This document shows, in pieces, positions 24,701 through 31,871 of a stretch of 64,000 nt of DNA. The notes below the pieces were generated by a model. That model saw nothing but the letters and a program-made list of their open reading frames with translations. It had not been told where the DNA came from and searched no databases. Position 1 is the stretch's first letter, and each line of letters starts with the position of its first letter. The position numbers and the translations under genes were made by a program. Source of the DNA: DAOTXL01 sp034435455 (GTDB lineage: Bacteria > Chloroflexota > Anaerolineae > JAAYZQ01). The stretch covers positions 30,947-94,946 of the forward strand of contig DAOTXL010000118.1 of NCBI GenBank assembly GCA_034435455.1. The letters run 5' to 3'.

Positions 24701-24796
24701 CGTCCGGGCAGGCTGGAAAGCCTGCCCTACGAGTTGTCCGGGAGGCTGGAAGGCCTGCCTGCGGGCCGTCCGGGCGGGCTGGAAAGCCTGCCCCAC
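24701..24796. repeat. Three tandem hairpin units, about 33-bp period
   Basis: Three units of GTCCGGGC(A/G)GGCTGGAAAGCCTGCCC begin near 24702, 24736 and 24768. Each can fold as GGCAGGC-TGGAAA-GCCTGCC or close to it. They lie between the RecQ stop and the thioesterase promoter, without a T run. A related single copy is at 34054-34076. Confidence 0.85.
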
Positions 24797-24802
24797 AGGT
24801 TT

Positions 24803-27304
24803 TCAGGGGTTGGCCCTGTGTGTGGGATGGCCGGCCGGCTGGAGGCGGGCATCCGTTCGTTTCATGCAGTTATCGCAAGATTCACAGCGTTCGATAGGCC
24901 GCCCGCCAAAGTAGGTGCTGAGGTAGCCGTGGCGGCAGAGGCGGGTTTCGGCGTAGGCCATCATCTCGGCGATGCGGCCATCCTGCCCGGCGCGGTAATC
25001 GGCCAGCAGGGCGGCAACCCGCTGGCGGGAATCGGGTGGCGGGTCGGGCAAAGCCAGGAGCATGTCGCGCCCGACGCCCCGGTAGTCCAGCCAGCCGGCC
25101 TCGGCCCAGGCCAACAACCGGGCTTCGACAGTATGCGGCTCCAGGCCGGCCTCGCGGCTCACGGCCAACAAGTCGCGGGAGACGGTCTGGCCGGGGAGCA
25201 GGCGGGCCGCTTTGGCAAAGCGGGCCAGGTCTTTTTCCTGCTCCTGGCGGAGAGGGGAGCGGAGCGTCAGGATGGCGGTGCGGGGCAGGTCAAAGCCGCG
25301 CCACAACAGCCCGGCCGTCTCCAGAAAATGGATGGCGACGCGCAGATCGGTGTCGTCGGCCACCAGCTCACGCTCCAGGTCGGCAACCGCTACCAGGCCT
25401 GTGCCCCTGTCTCTCAGGTGGCCCTGCAGGGCGGCGTACACACGGCGCAGAAACTCGATCTGCAAGGCGTCCTGGTGGCTCCAGCGGGTTAGGGTGCCCT
25501 TGTCGTTGGCGGTATAAAAGAGGATACAACGAGCGGGTAACCCGTCGCGGCCGGCACGGCCTGCTTCCTGGTAATAATTTTCCAGCGATTTTGGGGGGGT
25601 GTAGTGGATGATAAAGCGCACGTCGGCCTTGTCCACGCCCATGCCAAAAGCGACGGTGGCGACCACGACGCGCGCCTGGCCGTTCATGAAACGGTCCTGA
25701 GCAGCAGCCCGGTCTGCCATCCCGGCATGATAGGGGATGGCCGCGATCCGGTTTCTGCGGAGCATTTCGGCCAACTGCTCGCATCGCTGGCGGGAGTTGG
25801 TGTAGACGATGCCGCTGCCCTCGATCTCGCGGCACAGGGCCAGCAGGGCTCGCTGTTTTTCATCGTCGTTGGCAAAGCGGTGGGCCTCCAGGTGGAGGTT
25901 GGGGCGATGTACATCGGTGGCTATCAGGCGCATCTTGCCCAGGGCGGCCTGGATGTCGTCGCGGACGCGGGGCGTAGCGGTGGCGGTCATGGCCAGGATG
26001 GGGGGGGGGCCCAATTCGTGCCAGGCGTGGGCGATGAACCGGTAATCGGGCCGGAAATCGTGGCCCCACAGGCTGACGCAGTGGGCCTCGTCTACCACCA
26101 GCAACGAGACACCGGCCTGGCTCAGGGCGTGGAGGAAAGGCCGCTGGCGCAGCCGCTCCGGGGCGGCGTAGAGCAGTTTGTAGCTGCCGGCGGCGGCGCA
26201 GGCCAGGCGGCTGTTCAGTTCGCTGCCGTCGAGGGTGCTGTGGATGGCCGTGGCCCGCCCGGCCACTGTGGCCGGCAGGCCATCGATCTGGTCCTTCATC
26301 AGGGCGATGAGGGGCGAGATGATCAGGGTGGTCTGGGGCAGGAGCAGGGCGGCCAGTTGATAGCACAGTGATTTGCCAAAGCCGGTAGGCATGACGGCCA
26401 GGACACTCTCGCCGCGCAGGATGTGGGCAATGACCTCGGCCTGGCCGGGGCGGAAAGTGTCGTGGGGAAAGTAGTGATGGAGCGCCTCGTCCAGGCGGGC
26501 ACGCTCAGTCCCGGTCAGTTCCGCCGTCACGGTGAGGAGGTCGCCGGGAGGAGCGGAGGAGGGTGGAGGCGTGGGCAGGGTCAGGCCCAAAGCCCGGCGC
26601 AGGTTTTGCAGGTCTTGCTGTTGGCGCTCATGGAGGCGGGCGGCGGTTGCTTCAGCCTGAGCGGCCTGGCCTGTGGCCCGGTAGAGGCTTTCCAACAGGC
26701 GGAGCAGTTCGACGGACGGCTCCCGTTCGTCACGCTCGGCCCGGGATAGAGCGGTCCGGGCCCAGAGGAGGGCCTGGGCAAGGTCGCCCCGTGCCTGCCA
26801 CAGGCGGGCCAGCGCCAGAGCTGTAGCAGCAGCCTCCGGCTGGAGTGTTTCCCGCTGCTGCAGGGCTCGTTCTGCACCTTCCAGATCTCCGACGGCCAGG
26901 CACAGGTCGGCTTGCAGGCTCCAGACCATGAGCAGGTCGGGGGCTTCTGTGGTCAGTTGGCGGGCGATGGCCTGAGCAGCCGCCAGGTCGCCGGCGGCGA
27001 GGCAGGCATGGGCCTCCAGCGCCCGTGATGAGTTGGAGCTTTTCAGGGCATGGCGGCGGCGCATGATCTCGACGGCGCGGTCGGGTTGTCCCAGGCCCAG
27101 GTAGGCGCGGGCCAGGTCGTCGTAGAGCGATACCAGGTGGCTGTGGGTGACGAGCAGTTGTTGCAGGCAGCGGCGGGCAGCCTCGTACTCTTCCCACCGG
27201 AGCAGGTAGCTCAACAGGGCGTTGCGGGCCCTGGCCGGCAGGGTGGGGACCTCGGTGGGGGGCAGGTTGAGGGCGGCAAGGATATCGTCGGCCATGTCTG
27301 TCAC
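24803..27304 (-). CDS. RecQ-family DNA helicase with N-terminal TPR-like domain
   Basis: An 833-residue fusion. Residues 1-240 are tetratricopeptide-like helix pairs (LGLGQPDRAVEIMRRR, CLAAGDLAAAQAIARQL, CLAVGDLEGAERALQQR). A PTPPPSSAPPG linker leads to the RecQ core from ~265: FRPGQAEVI, Walker A TGFGKS 307-312, DEAH 405-408, TATATPRV, and motif VI YYQEAGRAGRDG. Before the zinc cluster (Cys790, 807, 810, 813, in CESCDNC) there is an insert of ~150 residues with winged-helix-like segments; there is no HRDC domain. It starts GTG, with GTGA overlapping the stop of the dual-OB-like gene. RecQ enzymes unwind DNA 3'-5'; the TPR part suggests a protein partner, perhaps encoded by its operon. Confidence 0.92.
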   Translation of the reverse strand: MTDMADDILAALNLPPTEVPTLPARARNALLSYLLRWEEYEAARRCLQQLLVTHSHLVSLYDDLARAYLGLGQPDRAVEIMRRRHALKSSNSSRALEAHACLAAGDLAAAQAIARQLTTEAPDLLMVWSLQADLCLAVGDLEGAERALQQRETLQPEAAATALALARLWQARGDLAQALLWARTALSRAERDEREPSVELLRLLESLYRATGQAAQAEATAARLHERQQQDLQNLRRALGLTLPTPPPSSAPPGDLLTVTAELTGTERARLDEALHHYFPHDTFRPGQAEVIAHILRGESVLAVMPTGFGKSLCYQLAALLLPQTTLIISPLIALMKDQIDGLPATVAGRATAIHSTLDGSELNSRLACAAAGSYKLLYAAPERLRQRPFLHALSQAGVSLLVVDEAHCVSLWGHDFRPDYRFIAHAWHELGPPPILAMTATATPRVRDDIQAALGKMRLIATDVHRPNLHLEAHRFANDDEKQRALLALCREIEGSGIVYTNSRQRCEQLAEMLRRNRIAAIPYHAGMADRAAAQDRFMNGQARVVVATVAFGMGVDKADVRFIIHYTPPKSLENYYQEAGRAGRDGLPARCILFYTANDKGTLTRWSHQDALQIEFLRRVYAALQGHLRDRGTGLVAVADLERELVADDTDLRVAIHFLETAGLLWRGFDLPRTAILTLRSPLRQEQEKDLARFAKAARLLPGQTVSRDLLAVSREAGLEPHTVEARLLAWAEAGWLDYRGVGRDMLLALPDPPPDSRQRVAALLADYRAGQDGRIAEMMAYAETRLCRHGYLSTYFGGRPIERCESCDNCMKRTDARLQPAGHPTHRANP

Positions 27305-28026
27305 AGGTTGTCGTAATCCACCGTCGCCTCATAGTCGGGCAGAGTATGGACGCCGACGATGACGGTCCAGTAGCCGCCCTGGTAGGAGCGGGTCAGGCCG
27401 ACGGTCAGAAAGGTCTCCTGGATGCCAAAGCGGGCCTCCAGGTCGCCCCGGTCGAACTCGGTCCAGGGGCCGGCCCTGGCCAGCCAGGCGCGGCCCAGCG
27501 CCCGCCACTTCAGGTCGGTGACCGAAAAGCCGCCTTTGGCGTAGGAACCCAGGTAGGGCTTGCCATCCAGGCCGAAGGCCAGGCGGGCGTCGAACTGACC
27601 GGTATAGTCGTCCAGGCGGAAGCAACCCTTGATCCAGTCGGGCCGGATCAGGCACAACGACCGCTGCTGGCTATCCAGGACCTGGCGAGGGGCGGTGTCT
27701 CTGTACTTGCGCAAAAAGTTGGCCCGCCGCTCTCCCTCCAGGCGGCGGACGATGCGGGGGCGCTGCCGTACGAAATCGGCGATCCAATCCTCGACATGGG
27801 GAGGGGTGGGGCGGGGGCGGAGGAGGTGAAACTCGACGACGTCGAAAGGGCGGAGGATCGTTCCATCGGCTGTGGTGATGTCACCCAAGAGGAGGTGGCC
27901 GTGCTCGCGGACAGGACGCACCCAGCGCAGTCCGGTGGCCGGGTCCGGCTCGGTGGTCATGCCGGCAATGCAGACCCCGGCCTGCATTCGGGTCACGGCC
28001 AGCAACAGGACCTCCTGGACAGGCAC
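27301..28026 (-). CDS. Dual-OB-fold-like protein of unknown function
   Basis: A 241-residue beta-rich protein with two similar-looking halves, compatible with two OB folds. The N-terminal half reads VLLLAVTRMQAGVCIAGMT, then GLRWVRPVREHG and FDVVEFHLLRP. The C-terminal half has FDARLAFGLDGKPYL, KWRALGRAWL and the closing LTVGLTRSYQGGYWTVIVG. No catalytic motif is evident. I recall similar proteins annotated as dual OB-containing beside DUF488 and RecQ genes, but cannot check that here. It overlaps the RecQ start and is 42 bases after a DUF488 gene, so it is probably a nucleic-acid-binding partner in one operon. Confidence 0.65.
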   Translation of the reverse strand: MPVQEVLLLAVTRMQAGVCIAGMTTEPDPATGLRWVRPVREHGHLLLGDITTADGTILRPFDVVEFHLLRPRPTPPHVEDWIADFVRQRPRIVRRLEGERRANFLRKYRDTAPRQVLDSQQRSLCLIRPDWIKGCFRLDDYTGQFDARLAFGLDGKPYLGSYAKGGFSVTDLKWRALGRAWLARAGPWTEFDRGDLEARFGIQETFLTVGLTRSYQGGYWTVIVGVHTLPDYEATVDYDNL

Positions 28027-28048
28027 AGCGATCTCCAGTGCAGTGATC

Positions 28049-28065
28049 GGGCGGGTCGCCCGCCC
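28049..28065. repeat. Small perfect hairpin between DUF488 and dual-OB genes
   Basis: GGGCGGG-TCG-CCCGCCC, followed on the plus strand by ATCCTAC. It lies in the gap within the operon and has no T run. Confidence 0.7.
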
Positions 28066-28068
28066 ATC

Positions 28069-28509
28069 CTACAGGTGAACCACCTTCACCTCGGGCAGCC
28101 GGGCGGCCCAGTATTCGGCGACGAGACGGCGATGGCAGCGGTCGGGGGCAGGCTCGGCGCAGAGCAGGCAGGGACGATGATAGCGGGTCAGGAGCTGGCG
28201 GCCGAGGGTTATGGCCTGGCGCTCATCCAAAAGGCGCAGGAAGGCGCGCTCGTAGGTGGGCCAGTCGCCGTCGGCTTTGTAGGCGTCGAGGATTTCAGGA
28301 GTGGGGGCCAGGTCGGGATGGTGCTCATATTCGATGCCAAAGCCCTGGCGCAACAGGAAAGCCAGGTCGTCGCGCCGGGCAAAGCCGGCCAGTTGTGACG
28401 TATTGCGCAGGCGGATGTCTATGACCGCATCCACACCGGCCTGCCGCAGCAGGCGGATGAACTGTTCCAGGCCTTTTTGGGTGTGGCCGATGGTGTAGAG
28501 GGTGGGCAT
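28069..28509 (-). CDS. DUF488 family protein, paralogue 2
   Basis: A 146-residue DUF488 protein. It opens LYTIGHTQKGLEQFIRLL, then VIDIRLRNTSQLAGFARRDDL, and near the end has CLLCAEPAPDRCHRRLVAEY, the conserved CAE...CHR motif of the family. The equivalent of the family's usual DVR is DIR. Chemical function of DUF488 is not established; the two conserved cysteines and the His-Arg suggest a catalytic or metal site. It follows its paralogue by 12 bases in the operon, yet the two are well diverged, suggesting different roles and not a recent duplication. Confidence 0.88.
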   Translation of the reverse strand: MPTLYTIGHTQKGLEQFIRLLRQAGVDAVIDIRLRNTSQLAGFARRDDLAFLLRQGFGIEYEHHPDLAPTPEILDAYKADGDWPTYERAFLRLLDERQAITLGRQLLTRYHRPCLLCAEPAPDRCHRRLVAEYWAARLPEVKVVHL

Positions 28510-28521
28510 GGGGCCTCCGGC

Positions 28522-28986
28522 TCAGAACAGGGCAAGCTGCCGGGGTTCCTGGTCTTCGTCCACCAGGCTGCCGTCAGGCTGGATGTGAAGGACATGGGCG
28601 CCGCGGTCCAGCAGGGCCGGGGTGAGCAGCCGGTAGCGGTGGCATTGTCGGTGATCGCCTTCGGCGCACATGAGGGCCGTCCGGCGCCCGGCGGCCAGGT
28701 CCAACAGGTCGGCGATCCCCTGCTGGAAGGCGGGGCTGGCCTTGATTTTGTCATAATCTACCGCCTCGCCTTCGGGCTTGCCGCCCAGCCGATCGCCCAG
28801 CCAGCAATAGGCGATCCCCGCCTCTTGCAGGGTGTGGGCCAGGGCCTCGCGGTTGGCCTGGGGCACGTAGCGGCTGTAGGGGCTGGAGCGCACATCGGCC
28901 AGGAGTTCGATGCCGTGCCGGCGCAGCAGGGCAATGAAGGCGGCGGCGGTGTGGTTGCTGTGGCCGATGGTGTAGAGGGTGGTCAT
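28522..28986 (-). CDS. DUF488 family protein, paralogue 1
   Basis: A 154-residue DUF488 protein. The N-terminus LYTIGHSNHTAAAFIALL and LLADVRSSPYSRY are the textbook family start; YCWLGDRLGGKPEG follows, and the C-terminal motif is ALMCAEGDHRQCHRYRLL. Its motifs are closer to the family consensus than those of the second copy. It lies 28 bases downstream of the rubredoxin-like gene and 12 bases upstream of the second DUF488 gene on the same strand. Confidence 0.9.
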   Translation of the reverse strand: MTTLYTIGHSNHTAAAFIALLRRHGIELLADVRSSPYSRYVPQANREALAHTLQEAGIAYCWLGDRLGGKPEGEAVDYDKIKASPAFQQGIADLLDLAAGRRTALMCAEGDHRQCHRYRLLTPALLDRGAHVLHIQPDGSLVDEDQEPRQLALF

Positions 28987-29014
28987 CTTGTGCCCTCAGG
29001 CGGCAGGGCAGGTT

Positions 29015-29200
29015 CTATCGGCCTGCGATTTTGGGATCCAGATTGCCCGACTCCGGGCCGCCGCATTCCGGCGTATAGCAGGAGACATCCACGAAAATAC
29101 ATTTCTGTTGACAACTGGGGCAGGTTTCCGGCGGCTGGGGGGCCTGAAACAGGTATCCACATTCGCTGCACTTCCACCACAGGTTCGGCATCTCGGACAT
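29015..29200 (-). CDS. Rubredoxin-like small zinc/iron protein
   Basis: A 61-residue protein with a rubredoxin-like knuckle pair: Cys11-x2-Cys14 in WWKCSECGY and Cys27-x2-Cys30 in ETCPSCQQ, followed by CIFVDVSCYTPECGGPESG with three more cysteines. Classical rubredoxin is ~53 residues with the same CxxC pairs; the extra CxxxxC tail is seen in some anaerobe proteins. AAGGAG stands a suitable distance before ATG. It may carry one electron or just bind zinc. It is first in the run toward the DUF488 genes but may not be functionally linked to them. Confidence 0.85.
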   Translation of the reverse strand: MSEMPNLWWKCSECGYLFQAPQPPETCPSCQQKCIFVDVSCYTPECGGPESGNLDPKIAGR

Positions 29201-29245
29201 TTTGCTCGCTCCTTTTTTTGAAAATAGACGGCGGACGGTATCCCT

Positions 29246-29305
29246 TGGGCAGCCGCGAGGGCTGCCCCTACCGTTTTCGTCCCTGGGGGTGTGCCAGGGA
29301 ACAGG
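29246..29305. repeat. Dispersed palindromic repeat, copy 1
   Basis: GGGCAGCC-GCGAG-GGCTGCCC then CTACC, followed by the second hairpin CCCTGG-GGGTGTG-CCAGGG and GAACA. The same two hairpins in the same order occur at 56880-56985. This gap (29201-29418) holds no gene. Confidence 0.85.
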
Positions 29306-29349
29306 ACGGCTCCTCTCAGAACTGGTCTGAAAAGGTGGTCACACAGGCA

Positions 29350-29411
29350 AAGGAACGCAAAGGAAATCGCTGAAAACCCTTGTGTCCTTCGTGTCCTTGG
29401 TGGTTTTCAGA
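29350..29411. repeat. Low-complexity GTGTCCTT-type repeat
   Basis: TTGTGTCCTTCGTGTCCTTGGTGGTTTTC, flanked by CTGAAAAC and GTTTTCAG, which form a possible inverted pair. It lies just after the stop of the HEAT protein gene. No ORF. Confidence 0.5.
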
Positions 29412-29418
29412 CAAGCCC

Positions 29419-30468
29419 TCAAAAGTTTTCCTCGTCCTCCCAATCCTTGTCCAATTCTCCGTCCTCTTCGGCTTCCCACGGGGAGGGGAACTCCTGGTCG
29501 AACAACTCGTCGTCCAGGTCTTCGCTGAACTCGTACAGGGGGAAATCGAATTCACCTTCAAACAGGGCTTGCTCGGCCAGGGCCTCATCCAGGGCCTCCA
29601 GGGTGTCTTCGTCGCCGGCTTCGTCGTAGGCCTCCAGGAGGATCTCTCTGGCTTGGGGCCCGCCGATCTGGCCCAGTGCCCAGATCGTTGCGCTGCGGAC
29701 CTGGGCATCGGGGTCGTGGATCAGGCGGGCCAGGATGGGCACAACCTGAGGCAAGGCCAGCTCTCCACAGGCCCAGGCGGCCTCGTAGCGCATGGCCGGC
29801 GAATGGCTTTGCAGTTCTTCGGCCAGGATCTCTTTCCAGCGCCGGTCGCAGCTACGCCCCATGCCGGTGACGGCGCTGAGGCGCATCTGCTCATCGTCGT
29901 CGTAGTAGGCCATCTCCAACATCTCCAGAACTTCGGGGGTGCCGGCATAGGCGGCCGACTCGACGGCGCGGCGGCGCACCTCGATCTCCTCGGCGGTGGT
30001 GTAGATGGTGGTCAGCAGTTCATTCACGATGCGGGCCTGGATCGGCTCGGCCAATTCCTCCAGTTCGCCGGCCAGCACAAAGTGACCGAGGCCTTTGGCG
30101 GCGGCAGCCCGTACCTGGGGGGAAGGATCGGAGCGGAGCATGACCAGGAGGGGGCCGATGAGGAAAGGGTCTTCGCTTTCCCACAGCCCGTCAATGGCCA
30201 TGGCCCGCACCTGATCGTCTGGGTCGCTCAGGCAGTGGCGAAAAATGGGTTCAAAGTAGACCTCAAAGCTGGCCTCGGCCAGCTCGACCAGGGCCTGGAT
30301 CAGGCGACGGCGCTGTTCGGTCGAAAAGGTGTCCCAAACCGCGTTGAACTCGGCCCAGCGTTGCCCGGCCAGGTCGGAAAGGGGGTAGAGCATCGAAAAC
30401 GGGATGGCTCCTGTCCTTTCCCGAAGGTTTTGTAACGCATGTTTCAATTCGTCTAAACTGCTCAACAT
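29419..30468 (-). CDS. HEAT-repeat protein with acidic C-terminal tail
   Basis: A 349-residue solenoid. At least six HEAT units can be read, each with the D-x-x-V-R-x-x-A turn (DPDDQVRAMAIDGL, DPSPQVRAAAAKGLG, DDDEQMRLSAVTGMG, SHSPAMRYEAAWACGEL, DPDAQVRSATIWALGQIGG). The last ~55 residues are strongly acidic (EDLDDELFDQEF, DKDWEDEENF), as found in proteins that touch basic partners. No enzyme domain. It is transcribed alone from a good promoter at 30545-30573, with a palindrome GGTGCCCGGCACC in its leader. Function unknown; protein-protein scaffolding is likely. Confidence 0.88.
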   Translation of the reverse strand: MLSSLDELKHALQNLRERTGAIPFSMLYPLSDLAGQRWAEFNAVWDTFSTEQRRRLIQALVELAEASFEVYFEPIFRHCLSDPDDQVRAMAIDGLWESEDPFLIGPLLVMLRSDPSPQVRAAAAKGLGHFVLAGELEELAEPIQARIVNELLTTIYTTAEEIEVRRRAVESAAYAGTPEVLEMLEMAYYDDDEQMRLSAVTGMGRSCDRRWKEILAEELQSHSPAMRYEAAWACGELALPQVVPILARLIHDPDAQVRSATIWALGQIGGPQAREILLEAYDEAGDEDTLEALDEALAEQALFEGEFDFPLYEFSEDLDDELFDQEFPSPWEAEEDGELDKDWEDEENF

Positions 30469-30544
30469 CTTGTTCGTTATCCCGTCTCAGTACAGGTGCC
30501 CGGCACCTTTGCGGTCCGGCAATAAACTGCAAGTCCTGGCCCGT

Positions 30545-30573
30545 ATTATAGCATAGATTGGTCGGGATTTCAA
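30545..30573 (-). promoter_or_regulatory. Sigma70 promoter of the HEAT protein
   Basis: TTGAAA (30568-30573), 17 bases, TATAAT (30545-30550), with TATGC before the -10 on the minus strand. Downstream the leader holds the 13-base palindrome GGTGCCCGGCACC at 30495-30507, a possible operator. Confidence 0.72.
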
Positions 30574-30620
30574 GCAGTCGGTGGCATTTCCAGGCAGTTG
30601 GCCCCTGCCCATCTGGGGCG

Positions 30621-31181
30621 CTATGGCTCGCCAGGCAGGGGGCCGTAAAGGCAGAGCAGGGTGCTTCCGTAGCGGCGCCGGTCGGTGAGCTGAAAGTAGG
30701 TCAGGGCCGGTGGTGGCTCGAACTCTTTGGGAAAGATCTGGACAACGATGAGCCCCTCGGCGCTCAACCAGCCGGGATGGGCCTCCAGGGTGAGGAGGGT
30801 CTTGCTCCACAGCCCCTGATATTGGGGCGGGGCGATGTAGATCAGGTCGAAAGGTTCTGGCTCGCCGGTCAGAAAGCGGAATACGTCGGCCTGGACGACG
30901 CGGGCTCTGGCCTGCAGGCCGGTGCGGTGCAGGTTGGCGCGGATGGTAGCCGTGGCCCGGGGGGCCTTTTCGACAAAAACGGCGTATTGGGCCCCCCGGC
31001 TCAGAGCTTCGATCCCCACACTTCCGGTCCCGGCAAACAGGTCCAGGACCCTTGCCTCGACGACCGCCTCCCCCAGGATGTCAAAGAGGGCTTCTTTCAC
31101 CCGGTCGGAGATGGGCCGGGTGCCGCTGCCCGGAACCGACTCCAGGGGGATGCCCCTGGCACTGCCTGCTATGACCCGCAC
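30621..31181 (-). CDS. rsmD: 16S rRNA (guanine-966-N2)-methyltransferase RsmD-like
   Basis: A 186-residue RsmD-family Rossmann methyltransferase. MRVIAGSARGIPLESV, TRPISDRVKEALFDIL and LDLFAGTGSVGIEALSRGA (SAM site) are diagnostic. The catalytic segment is IAPPQY at 116-121, where most RsmD have (D/N)PP(Y/F); the first acidic/amide residue is replaced by Ala. This could reduce activity or reflect a lineage variant. Its start overlaps the end of the upstream membrane hydrolase gene by 13 bases. coaD, a common neighbour, is absent. Confidence 0.9.
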   Translation of the reverse strand: MRVIAGSARGIPLESVPGSGTRPISDRVKEALFDILGEAVVEARVLDLFAGTGSVGIEALSRGAQYAVFVEKAPRATATIRANLHRTGLQARARVVQADVFRFLTGEPEPFDLIYIAPPQYQGLWSKTLLTLEAHPGWLSAEGLIVVQIFPKEFEPPPALTYFQLTDRRRYGSTLLCLYGPLPGEP

Positions 31182-31735
31182 TCTTGCCGGCCTCTGTCCT
31201 TTCTACCCCCCGCCGGCTGCTCCACCCGCCCCTGCCGCAGGAGCTGTTCCAGGGCCTGGCGGCGATACAGCCGGCCCCTGCGCACGACCCAGCCCAGCAG
31301 CGCCAGCCCGATGATCTCTACCGCGATGATGGCCGGCCGGGTGGCGATCTCGAGGTAGGCGTTGAGCATCGTCCCCGGCGTGCCCATGAATTTCCAGTAG
31401 TCAAAGCGGCCCAACAGGGGGAAAAACAGGGTGCGGGGATAGTTCCACATCTGATCGGCGAGCAGGTGGCTGTTGCACAGGAAGGCATACCCTCGCCAAT
31501 CAGGCCTGAGCCGGGAGATAGCCAGGGTCAGGAGCGCCTGGCCGAGCAGGGTATGGGCTGGCCCCTGGCTGGTCCCTGAATCGGACAGCAGGGTGAGGGA
31601 CAGGGGCTTGTCGATCAGGTCCGGCAGCAGGGCAGCCAGAGCGGCCCCTCGGTAGTCTACGGTGGTAGCCCGTCCGTGGGATTGAAGCCAGGTCAGCACT
31701 GCCCAGGTGTAGGCTACGTGCCCCACAGGTAACAT
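31169..31735 (-). CDS. Membrane-bound metal-dependent hydrolase-like protein (YdjM/DUF457-like)
   Basis: A 188-residue membrane protein from MLPVGHVAYTWAVLTWL. The early GH with later LAALLPDLIDKPLSL and SQGPAHTLLGQALL and NSHLLADQMW give the His/Asp pattern (GH...PDxxD...H...H) of the YdjM/LexA-regulated inner-membrane hydrolase family. Two to four hydrophobic segments are present, with a basic Arg-rich tail. AAGGAG lies 11 bases upstream. The longer frame is rejected because it would contain the promoter. Substrate unknown; phosphate-ester lipids have been guessed for the family. Confidence 0.78.
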   Translation of the reverse strand: MLPVGHVAYTWAVLTWLQSHGRATTVDYRGAALAALLPDLIDKPLSLTLLSDSGTSQGPAHTLLGQALLTLAISRLRPDWRGYAFLCNSHLLADQMWNYPRTLFFPLLGRFDYWKFMGTPGTMLNAYLEIATRPAIIAVEIIGLALLGWVVRRGRLYRRQALEQLLRQGRVEQPAGGRKDRGRQECGS

Positions 31736-31774
31736 CGGTTTGGGTTCTCCTTCCGCCCTTTCCGGCGTTGGGCC

Positions 31775-31803
31775 AGTATACTTGCATTCGCGGAGGAGGT
31801 CAA
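31775..31803 (-). promoter_or_regulatory. Sigma70 promoter of the hydrolase-rsmD unit
   Basis: TTGACC (31798-31803), 17 bases, TATACT (31775-31780) on the minus strand. It is divergent from the rel promoter, with 18 bases between the two -35 elements. Confidence 0.72.
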
Positions 31804-31821
31804 GTTGCCGGAATGGCATGG

Positions 31822-31850
31822 TTGCGCAAATTCCGATTTTGCGCTATACT
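31822..31850 (+). promoter_or_regulatory. Sigma70 promoter of rel
   Basis: TTGCGC, 17 bases, TATACT with GCGC before it. The start codon of rel is only 21 bases beyond the -10, leaving a leader of about 15 bases. Confidence 0.65.
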
Positions 31851-31871
31851 ATATCCTGACATGAGGATGGA

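Noticed and set aside
24701..24796. CRISPR or attachment site
   Set aside because: Only three adjacent hairpin units with no unique spacers; no integrase or cas genes nearby.
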